A stretch of 64,000 bases of DNA from JAUIJL01 sp965366625 (GTDB lineage Bacteria; Acidobacteriota; Thermoanaerobaculia; Multivoradales; J023). The notes below the pieces were generated by a model that saw only the letters and a program-made list of their open reading frames with translations, was not told the origin of the DNA and did no database searches. The stretch spans positions 124,001 through 188,000 of the forward strand of contig CBDUGP010000004.1 in NCBI GenBank assembly GCA_965366625.1, given 5' to 3'. A program made the position numbers and the translations under genes. This document shows, piece by piece, positions 57,488 to 64,000 of the stretch (its first letter is position 1; each line of letters begins with the position of its first letter).

Positions 57488-59357
57488 GGTTCGCTGCGGG
57501 TCGGGCCGCCGTCGGCTCGGCCACCGCTTTGCCCTGGCCCGCCACCAACCGGTGGTAGGTGCCGGTGGAAAGACCTTTCCAGATCTCCTCAGATGGCCCG
57601 CCGACCTCGCCCCACCAGCGGACTCGTACGTCCACGGCGCGCACGGCTTTAGAGCCCAATCCCAACAGGATTCGCGGGTCGTTGGCGGAGGCGTAGCTGC
57701 CGTCTACTCGCACTTGACGCTGGGCGACTTCTTGGCCGTTCACCAGCACCGTGACCCGCGAGCCGATCGCCGGTCGGTCGAATCGACCGGCGCGCACGTC
57801 GAGGCCGATCCACGAGGCTCGGTGGCCGACCTCGTTGCGCAGAATCCGGGTCGGCCCGTGGTTGTTGAAAATCACCAAATCGCTGTCGCCGTCGTTGTCG
57901 AGGTCGCCGGAGGCCAGGCCACGACTGACCAAGGACACCTTGAAGGCGTCGCCGGCCTGGTCGGTGATTTCCTCGAATCGACCGCCACCGACGTTGCGAA
58001 AGATCTGATCGGTTTGGTGCAGGGGGAACGGATCCCGCTTGCGGGCCAGATCTTCAAGGGTTTTAATCGCGCCGTTGACCACCACCACGTCGAGCAGGCC
58101 GTCGTTGTCGAAGTCCACCAACCGGGTGCCGAAGCCGGTGAACGGAAAGCTGGGCAGGGCTAGACCGGCGCCGGCGCTTTGGTCTTCGAAGAATCCCGTG
58201 CCGTCGTTGAGGTAAAGGGTGTTGGTTTCCTGGGTGAGGTGGGCCATAAAGAGGTCGTCGTCGCCGTCATTGTCCACGTCCCCGGCGTCCACGCCCATGG
58301 ACGCTTCCGCCAGCCCGTCGCCGTTGACCGCGCAGCCGGAGAACAGGGCGAGATCCTCGACTTTCAGGGGCTTGCGGCTGGTGACGGTCCACAGGTGGTT
58401 GGCCATTTGGTCGTTGGCCACGTAAAGGTCGAGCCCGCCGTCGCCGTCGAAGTCGCCGGACACCACACCGAGGGCACCACCGCGACCGCGGCTCAGGCCA
58501 CTGCGGATGCCCACGTCCTCAAATCGCACCGTGCCGTTCTTGGGACCCAGGTTGCGGAATAGCCGATCGGGAACCGGGGGATAGGCGCTCGGGCCGCAAT
58601 AATCTTGCTCGCCGCTTTTGCCGAAGCAGGGTTTGTGGTTGGCGATGCTGAAGTCGAGATAGTTGCCGACGTAGAGATCCAGCCGGCCGTCGGCGTCGAG
58701 ATCGACAAATAGCGCGGGCACGCTCCACGACTCGTCACCGACCCCGGCGGCGGCGGTGGCGTCCTCGAAAGTCACTCGGCCCTGATCGTCGGCACCTCGG
58801 TTGCGCCACAGCATATTGGCGCCGAAGTTGGTGACGTAGAGGTCGGTCCAACCGTCGTTGTCGTAATCCCCGGCGGTCACGCCCATACCGTAACCACGGC
58901 TGTCGAGCCCGGCGCTTTCGGTCACGTCGACGAAGCGTAAGGTGCCGCTCGGCCCGTGCTTCGAGATCAGTTCGTTGCGCAGCAGCCGGTCGCGCAGGGG
59001 AAGGGGACCCGGAGGAGGAGTCGTGGCGTCGGCGGCAGACTTCTTGGGATTCAACAGCCGGCCCTGCACCAAGTAGAGGTCGAGGTCACCGTCGTTGTCG
59101 TAATCGAAAAGCGCGCCGCCCCCTCCCGGGGTTTCGCTGAAGTAGAGTTCGCCGCTCATGCCGTTCCAATGCACGAATTCGACGCCGACTTGTTCGGTGA
59201 CCTCGACGAACGGTGGGTCCGGCGCCTTTGCGGCCTGGGTCGAGGGATCTGCTCCGGCGGCCAGGCTTAGGCCCAGCCCAAGGGCCAGCCCGGCCAGGAT
59301 CGAGACCTGATCCCGGAAACGGGAGGCAGGGATGTCGGCAGCTTTGGCCATCACCAA
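57477..59357 (-). CDS. Exported FG-GAP/VCBS and ASPIC-UnbV protein
   Basis: This 626-residue exported protein has a signal peptide (about 17-38). A seven-bladed integrin-alpha-like propeller follows with many calcium-loop repeats D-x-D-x-DGxxD-L-Y-V (LFDYDNDGDLDLYLVQG; DYDNDGWTDLYVTNFG; DFDGDGGLDLYVANDQ; DNDGDDDLFMAHL; DFDNDGLLDVVVVNGA; DNDGDSDLVIFNNHG). It ends in an ASPIC/UnbV domain (WIGLDVRAGRFDRPAIGSRVTVLVNG...RILLGLGSKAVRAVDVRVRWWG). These domains bind calcium and are found in large cell-surface or secreted proteins of this phylum; their biochemical role is unknown. It overlaps the TPR genes on both sides (7 and 11 bp). Confidence 0.94.
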   Translation of the reverse strand: MVMAKAADIPASRFRDQVSILAGLALGLGLSLAAGADPSTQAAKAPDPPFVEVTEQVGVEFVHWNGMSGELYFSETPGGGGALFDYDNDGDLDLYLVQGRLLNPKKSAADATTPPPGPLPLRDRLLRNELISKHGPSGTLRFVDVTESAGLDSRGYGMGVTAGDYDNDGWTDLYVTNFGANMLWRNRGADDQGRVTFEDATAAAGVGDESWSVPALFVDLDADGRLDLYVGNYLDFSIANHKPCFGKSGEQDYCGPSAYPPVPDRLFRNLGPKNGTVRFEDVGIRSGLSRGRGGALGVVSGDFDGDGGLDLYVANDQMANHLWTVTSRKPLKVEDLALFSGCAVNGDGLAEASMGVDAGDVDNDGDDDLFMAHLTQETNTLYLNDGTGFFEDQSAGAGLALPSFPFTGFGTRLVDFDNDGLLDVVVVNGAIKTLEDLARKRDPFPLHQTDQIFRNVGGGRFEEITDQAGDAFKVSLVSRGLASGDLDNDGDSDLVIFNNHGPTRILRNEVGHRASWIGLDVRAGRFDRPAIGSRVTVLVNGQEVAQRQVRVDGSYASANDPRILLGLGSKAVRAVDVRVRWWGEVGGPSEEIWKGLSTGTYHRLVAGQGKAVAEPTAARPAANHEP

Positions 59358-61846
59358 TCCGAGAGGCCGATTTGCTGTTGCTCGTAACGGGTCAGGTTGC
59401 GTCGTACCCGGTTGACGAAGTCGGCGTCAAAATTGGCGTCTTCCGCTTCTTTCAGCAGGCGTTGCTGAAGGGCCAGGGCCTCTTGCCAACGCCCGGCCGC
59501 GGCCATCGCCATGGCCAGGGTCTCGCCGTGGGCCGGATTGCGGGCGGCTTCGAACACCGCTTGGGCGACTTGGGCCGCCCGCTCGCCGTTGCGCACGCCG
59601 GCGTCCGGGGCCGACGCCAGCAGCCGTGCCAACAAATGGGTGAGGGCCAAATCCGACGAGCTGCGGGTGGCCTCGGTGAGCAGATCCACGGCCTCCTGCC
59701 AGCGATCCAAAAGGATCAGGCAGGTGGCGTGGGCAAAGGTGGCCTGGGTATCGTCGGGTGCCAAGAGGCCGTAGGCCACGTATTCGTCCACCGCTTGGAC
59801 ATAACGTTTTTCGCCGGCCAGTCCCTCGGCGTAACGCTTGCGGACCTCGGGCACCTCCGGCGCTAAATCCACGGCGTCGCGCAAATGGCCGAGACCCCGC
59901 TCGAGGTGGCCGTTTTTGATTTCCACCGCGCCCAATGTACTTTTGAGCCGGGCTTTAGGAGCCTTGTCTCGCGTTTTGGAAATCGCTTCCAACAGTCGGT
60001 CGGCGGCCTCGCTGCCCCGGCCGAGCTCGGCGAGCAGCAGGGAGCTGGAGGTGATCAACTCAATCGCCCGGGGACGCTTGCGCAGCAGGGTCTCAAAATG
60101 CTCCGACGCGTCTTTGAGCTCGCCACGGCTCATTTGGGTGACCGCGAGGCGATAGCGCACGTCGTCTTGGGACGGATCGAGCTCTAGGAGCCGTCGGTAG
60201 AGCTCCGCAGCCCCTTTGAGACGTTGGTTGCTGGCCAGGATGACCGCCAAATTGAATAGGGCTTGGCGTTGATCGGGGGCGAGTTTGAGGGTTTTGCCGT
60301 AGAAGTCGATGGATTCGCCGACCCGGCCCTGGGCTTGGCGCAACAGGGCCATGTTGAGGAAGGCCCTGGCCTGCTGGTCGCGAGTGGCGGAGCTGAGTTC
60401 GGTAATGCGCGAGAATTCTCGCTCGGCGGCTTCCGGATTGCCGTTGATCGCGTGGATGCGCCCACCCAATAGAATGGCGTCCAAATTGTCGGGCTCTTGG
60501 GCCAGCAGGGCCGCGACCTCTTTGGTGGCGTCGGCGGTGCGTCGGACTTCCATCAAGGCGCGGGCCAAGCGCAACCGACCGTCGCTGTCTCGCGGGTCCA
60601 GCTCGGCGGCCTTTTGCAGATGGGGAATGGATTCCTCCAATCGTCCGCCGGCGGCCAAGATGCGAGCCAGCCGAACCCGAGCCTCGCGAAATTCAGGGGC
60701 CAGCTCCACCGCTTTTTGCAGATGGGGCAAACCCGCTTCTGGATTTCCTGTTTTGGAGATTGCCACCGAGCCCAGCTCGAGGTAGGCCGACGCGTTGTTG
60801 GGATCTCGACGCAAAAGCTCGCGGAATTCCTTTTCGGCGCCGTCGAAATCACCGCTTTCCGCCAGGGCCGTGGCGAGGGAACGACGACTCTGTAGATCGT
60901 CGGGCTGCGCTGCCAGGGCGTCGCGATAGGAGTCGATGGCCTTGGCCAGATCCCCTTGGCGTGCGGCGATGCCACCGGCCACGGCTTGGTGACCGGTGCC
61001 TTCCATTTGCAGCCGCAGCTGAATCATCGGCGGGTCGGGGAATTGAACCTCTTGGCCGCCCGGTTGTTTCAGCAGCTCTCGGCCTCGCTCCATCTGACCC
61101 GCATCTCTCAAGGCCATGCCCAATCGGTAGCGCAGGGCTGTGGCTTCCGGTTGAGCCTCGAGGGCGGCTTCGAAGTGCTGGGCCGCTGCTTCGGGGTTGC
61201 GCTCGTCGAGAGCCAATTGGCCGAGGCCGGCATGACCTGCCGCCTTTCCGAGCGGGGATTGCAGCGCCGCTTGGTAGAGGAAGCGGGCTTCTTCCACCTC
61301 GCCGAGTTCGGTCAGCAGGCCTGCCAGACGCAATACCGCCGGGAGATTGCCTTCCCGTTGGGCTAGGACTGCGCGCAAGCTGTGCACCGCCGCTTTGAGA
61401 TTCCCCTGCTCCTGTTGGCTGACCGCCAGGTAGTAGGTCCAAGGGCTTTGGGTCGGCGCACCGCCCGCTCGGAGGTAGCGCTCTTCGAGCCGCACGGCAT
61501 TTTTGAACGCCGGCTCCGCCGCGTCGACGAAACCGAAATAAAGGTAGAGCATGCCCAGCTCGCCGAAAGCGCTCGATTGCTCTAGGTCCCCTTGGGATTT
61601 CAGCCCAGCCACCCGTTTTTGGGCCGTTTGGATGCTTTGGCGGACTTCGGGGGTGGCGCCGGTCAGGTTGGGGCTCGGGATCGGTTCGAGCGCCGGGGCT
61701 TGGGCGCCGGCGGTTCCGGCCGCTGAAATTCCGAGCACCCCCGCGAGCATCACCGTGAGCATCATCTGGCGTATCACCGGGAGGACCGAAGGTCTCACCG
61801 CCGGGGAGAGAGGGGAGTGAAGGGGCACGGACTTAGGGGACATCAA
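59351..61846 (-). CDS. Exported TPR-repeat protein (large)
   Basis: This 831-residue protein has a signal segment (about 25-48: MLTVMLAGVLGISAAGTAGA) and about 20 TPRs (e.g. DFDGAEKEFRELLRRDPNNASAYLELGSVAI; GRLEESIPHLQKAAELDPRDSDGRLRLARALMEV). Its final block (LLASAPDAGVRNGERAAQVAQAVFEAARNPAHGETLAMAMAAAGRWQEALALQQRLLKEAED) parallels the end of the TPR protein at 55652, which indicates duplication. It is located between the two FG-GAP/ASPIC genes and overlaps both (4 bp and 7 bp). It is presumably periplasmic, a partner scaffold for the propeller protein made from the same message. Confidence 0.9.
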   Translation of the reverse strand: MMSPKSVPLHSPLSPAVRPSVLPVIRQMMLTVMLAGVLGISAAGTAGAQAPALEPIPSPNLTGATPEVRQSIQTAQKRVAGLKSQGDLEQSSAFGELGMLYLYFGFVDAAEPAFKNAVRLEERYLRAGGAPTQSPWTYYLAVSQQEQGNLKAAVHSLRAVLAQREGNLPAVLRLAGLLTELGEVEEARFLYQAALQSPLGKAAGHAGLGQLALDERNPEAAAQHFEAALEAQPEATALRYRLGMALRDAGQMERGRELLKQPGGQEVQFPDPPMIQLRLQMEGTGHQAVAGGIAARQGDLAKAIDSYRDALAAQPDDLQSRRSLATALAESGDFDGAEKEFRELLRRDPNNASAYLELGSVAISKTGNPEAGLPHLQKAVELAPEFREARVRLARILAAGGRLEESIPHLQKAAELDPRDSDGRLRLARALMEVRRTADATKEVAALLAQEPDNLDAILLGGRIHAINGNPEAAEREFSRITELSSATRDQQARAFLNMALLRQAQGRVGESIDFYGKTLKLAPDQRQALFNLAVILASNQRLKGAAELYRRLLELDPSQDDVRYRLAVTQMSRGELKDASEHFETLLRKRPRAIELITSSSLLLAELGRGSEAADRLLEAISKTRDKAPKARLKSTLGAVEIKNGHLERGLGHLRDAVDLAPEVPEVRKRYAEGLAGEKRYVQAVDEYVAYGLLAPDDTQATFAHATCLILLDRWQEAVDLLTEATRSSSDLALTHLLARLLASAPDAGVRNGERAAQVAQAVFEAARNPAHGETLAMAMAAAGRWQEALALQQRLLKEAEDANFDADFVNRVRRNLTRYEQQQIGLSDW

Positions 61847-63858
61847 CGATTCCTCGGGGGTTGATTGTTCGGTGGGGTCGAGTTGGCCGTGCTTCGCCGG
61901 CCCGTGCCTTGAACGACAGTAGTGTAGCGATCGAGGGCAGGAGGCGTGAAGGCTTCAGCGCTGCCGTCGGGCCAGATGATCCGCAGCTCCCGGGCGTTAT
62001 TCGCGGAGCCGAGAGCCAAGAGGATCCTGGGATCCCCGGAAGAAGCATAACTCCCGTCGACCCCGACCCGTCGCCATAAGATGACATCTTTCGGGGGTTT
62101 GTCACTTGAGCCATGGCGGGCAGGGCTGTCGACGGTCAAGAAAACTTGGGCGCCCAACTGATCCCGCGGTGGGCTTCCGGCCACCAACCTCAGACCCAGC
62201 CAGTGGGGCCCGCCGGACTGGCCGGGTGTGCGCGTCCCATTGATCAAAACACGACCCGGACCGTTGTTGTTGCTGATCACCAGATCGGAATCTCCGTCGT
62301 TGTCGAGATCGCCGACGGCCAAGCCCCGGCTGACCTCCGAGAGGGCGAAGGGTGCACCGGCTCTAGTGCTCGCTTCCTTAAATCTGCCGCCGCCCGTGTT
62401 TTCAAAGTATTGGTTCGTTTGGTGAAACGGATGGGCATCCCCTAGCCGACGGAGCTCGTCCAAGACTTGAACTGCGCCGTTGACCACCACCAAATCGAGG
62501 TCGCCGTCGAGCTCGCCGTCGACCCACGCGGTGCCGAAGCCGGTGAAGGGCAAGCTCGGCGTGGCCAGCCCGCGCGGGCCGGTTTCGTCGCGAAACGCGC
62601 CGCGTTCATTGACGTAGAGGGTATTGGTTTGGCGGTCCAGATGGCTGACGAAGAGATCGGCATCGCCGTCGCCGTCCATATCGCCGTGGGCGACGCCCAT
62701 GGACGCTTCGGGCCGACCCCGCCCGTTGACGGCGCTGCCGGTCAGCAGGGCGTCGTCCTCAAAAATGGGTGAGCCGCCGGAGTTCTCGAGGTTGCGGCCC
62801 GTATGGCGCCACAGCCGATTCGGTTGATCGTCGTTGGCGACGTAGATGTCCAAGAATCCGTCGCCGTCCGCATCCAAGATCCCTAGGCCTAGGGTCGGGG
62901 TGGGCGGCACGGGTCCGAAGGCCCGCCGGCTGATGTCGATAAAACCAGCCCGTTTTTTGCCCGGGATTTGATCCCCGAGGATGTTGCGAAACAGCAAGTC
63001 GTCTTCGGAGGGGTAGTTGGAAGGGTGGCAATAATCCCGTTGACCAGAAGTGATCGTGCAAGCCTTGTGGCTGGCGATCTCGAAGCGCAGGTAGTTGCCC
63101 ACGTAGAGGTCGATGAATCCGTCACGATCGAAATCCAGCACCGCGAGGGCGGAGGTCCATCGACGGTCTCCGGCCTGCCAGGCTTCGGTCACGTCCTCGA
63201 AGCGCACGGAGCCGTCGTCGGTGCGGCCCCGATTGCGCCACAGCTGATTGGCACCGTAGTTGGCCACGTAGAGATCCACCCAACCGTCATTGTCGAAATC
63301 GGCGGCGGCGGCGGCCATGCCGTATCCCGCAGCATGGATTCCAGAGCTTTCGGTGACGTCGGTGAAACGCAGCTCGCCGTCCGAGAGCTCGTTGCGCCAC
63401 AGCCGATCCAGGGGCGGCGCCTCTCTGCCGTTGCTATTGTCGTCGCTTTTGCCGTCGTCGGCGCTGTCGTTGCCGGCGATCTTAGGGCCGAGTTCGGCTC
63501 CCTGGACCCAATAAATATCTAGGTCACCGTCGTTGTCAAAGTCGAGCAGAGCCACGCCGGAGCCGTTGATTTCGGGGAAATACCATTGACCTGTGGCGCC
63601 GTTCCAATGTTGGAATTCGGCGCCTACTCGATCGGTGACGTCGTGCCACAGGCCTGGGTCGACGTGCGATGGGGCTCGCGTCTGGTTCTCTCGAGTGTCG
63701 ACTTGAGCGTTCGCCGTGGAGAAAGGCGAGGTGGCCAGCACTGAGATCAGGAACGCTGCGGTGGTAAGCCTTCGGGACGTGTGCCGCCGGCATGGGTGCC
63801 CCGAGAGGGGCGAACAAGGTGTCGACCGAGGGCTTGGTGGGGTGGACGAGTCAACCAT
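61843..63858 (-). CDS. Exported FG-GAP/VCBS and ASPIC-UnbV protein
   Basis: This 671-residue paralogue of the protein at 57477 has the same order: signal peptide (about 30-50), a seven-fold FG-GAP/VCBS propeller (LLDFDNDGDLDIYWVQG; DFDNDGWVDLYVANYG; DFDRDGFIDLYVGNYL; DADGDGFLDIYVAND; DMDGDGDADLFVSHL) and a C-terminal ASPIC-UnbV domain (WLGLRLVAGSPPRDQLGAQVFL... RILLALGSANNARELRIIWPDG). The shared phrases GYGMxxxAxDFDNDGWxDLYVxNxGANxLWRNRG and FHQTNQ/FHQTDQ show recent common ancestry. The ATG at 63858 has a TAGAAT box 7 nt upstream and no SD, yet a gene on the same strand ends only 16 bp before it. Its stop overlaps the next TPR gene by ATGA. Confidence 0.94.
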   Translation of the reverse strand: MVDSSTPPSPRSTPCSPLSGHPCRRHTSRRLTTAAFLISVLATSPFSTANAQVDTRENQTRAPSHVDPGLWHDVTDRVGAEFQHWNGATGQWYFPEINGSGVALLDFDNDGDLDIYWVQGAELGPKIAGNDSADDGKSDDNSNGREAPPLDRLWRNELSDGELRFTDVTESSGIHAAGYGMAAAAADFDNDGWVDLYVANYGANQLWRNRGRTDDGSVRFEDVTEAWQAGDRRWTSALAVLDFDRDGFIDLYVGNYLRFEIASHKACTITSGQRDYCHPSNYPSEDDLLFRNILGDQIPGKKRAGFIDISRRAFGPVPPTPTLGLGILDADGDGFLDIYVANDDQPNRLWRHTGRNLENSGGSPIFEDDALLTGSAVNGRGRPEASMGVAHGDMDGDGDADLFVSHLDRQTNTLYVNERGAFRDETGPRGLATPSLPFTGFGTAWVDGELDGDLDLVVVNGAVQVLDELRRLGDAHPFHQTNQYFENTGGGRFKEASTRAGAPFALSEVSRGLAVGDLDNDGDSDLVISNNNGPGRVLINGTRTPGQSGGPHWLGLRLVAGSPPRDQLGAQVFLTVDSPARHGSSDKPPKDVILWRRVGVDGSYASSGDPRILLALGSANNARELRIIWPDGSAEAFTPPALDRYTTVVQGTGRRSTANSTPPNNQPPRNR

Positions 63859-63865
63859 CGAGCGA

Positions 63866-63871
63866 ATTCTA
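63866..63871 (-). promoter_or_regulatory. Putative -10 box (TAGAAT) before the FG-GAP/TPR operon
   Basis: TAGAAT is followed by 7 nt and the ATG at 63858 on the minus strand, with no Shine-Dalgarno sequence. It lies in the 16-bp gap after the preceding gene's stop, so a promoter may be embedded in that gene's end. Confidence 0.4.
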
Positions 63872-63874
63872 ACC

Positions 63875-64000
63875 CTAGCAAGCTGTCGAGTCCGAATCCG
63901 TGGTCGGCGTGCGCCAGCGGTCGGCGGGCAGGGAGAGCAAACGATAGCGATCCTGCAAGGCCTGGACCCGGTGTCGGTAGGGTTCGAGGGGCTGGGGCCC
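63875..64000 (-). CDS. C-terminal end of an unidentified gene (cut by window edge)
   Basis: The minus-strand frame is open from the window edge for 41 codons (LEPYRHRVQALQDRYRLLSL... ADRWRTPTTDSDSTAC) to a TAG at 63877-63875. Its codons match the local bias and it ends 16 bp before the next operon gene, so it is probably the tail of a real upstream gene. Too little is visible to name it. Confidence 0.5.
   Translation of the reverse strand, partial: GPQPLEPYRHRVQALQDRYRLLSLPADRWRTPTTDSDSTAC

Noticed and set aside
1..64000. CRISPR arrays, prophage, insertion sequences, rRNA or tRNA genes
   Set aside because: None was seen: no regularly spaced 25-40 bp repeats, no transposase or integrase motifs, no conserved RNA signatures.

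Overview
This is a GC-rich chromosomal window of an uncultured-type bacterium, most likely an Acidobacteriota (Thermoanaerobaculia/Holophagae-like). The placement is inferred from gene content: two orphan MacB/FtsX-type 'ADOP' permeases, a giant propeller-type hybrid histidine kinase, Ser/Thr kinases with TPR tails, FG-GAP/ASPIC-UnbV plus TPR secreted-protein operons, and a DUF6526 protein. There are no rRNA or tRNA genes, phage genes or insertion sequences. About 37 complete protein genes are supported, plus one cut by the right edge.

Layout. 0.2-3.5 kb: alanine racemase, a small TPR protein and a sigma-54 activator with a degenerate receiver. 3.8-15 kb (+ strand): a receiver/Ser-Thr-kinase fusion followed by an ABC permease/ATPase pair; a 1603-residue propeller hybrid kinase ending in a receiver and a PP2C (SpoIIE-like) phosphatase, with a YbaK-like deacylase directly behind it; and a seven-haem cytochrome/TPR protein. 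15.2-20.6 kb (- strand): an ACT-domain (GcvR-like) protein, a putative RiPP cassette and an ADOP permease. 21-27.6 kb: a double-module ABC permease with its ATPase, then a convergent NtrC-type activator and its histidine kinase. 27.6-34.7 kb: a structured non-coding region, a selenoprotein gene, a second ADOP permease, a DUF6526 protein and a TonB-dependent receptor. 34.8-43.7 kb: a Ser/Thr kinase with an altered catalytic loop, acetyl-CoA synthetase, a GNAT and two secreted/anchored proteins. 43.7-52.6 kb: an ankyrin/PQQ-propeller protein, an unknown protein, M3 oligopeptidase, PabB-PabC fusion and a catalytically altered thiolase. 52.7-64 kb: repeats, a ParE/RelE-type toxin-antitoxin pair, a class III CoA-transferase, a CBM9-like protein and a twice-repeated operon of TPR and FG-GAP/ASPIC-UnbV genes.

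The two most interesting systems were found by reading short and non-ORF sequence. (1) A 78-codon peptide gene at 15971-16207 (-) lies next to a radical SAM/SPASM enzyme. It has its own perfect-core sigma-54 promoter (TGGCAC-N5-TTGC, 16310-16324), a strong Shine-Dalgarno sequence and a private intrinsic terminator, and looks like a sigma-54-controlled modified-peptide (RiPP) unit. (2) At 28404-28736 (-) a thioredoxin-fold ArsC/glutaredoxin-like gene is read through an in-frame TGA that falls exactly on the first position of a UxxC redox motif, with a small hairpin just downstream. It is a probable selenoprotein that ordinary gene callers truncate.

Other recurring features are TAnnnT boxes 6-9 nt upstream of start codons that lack a Shine-Dalgarno sequence (suggesting leaderless transcripts) and 14-15 bp, three-copy tandem repeats at gene edges. 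Functions are assigned by reading motifs only; no database search was run.
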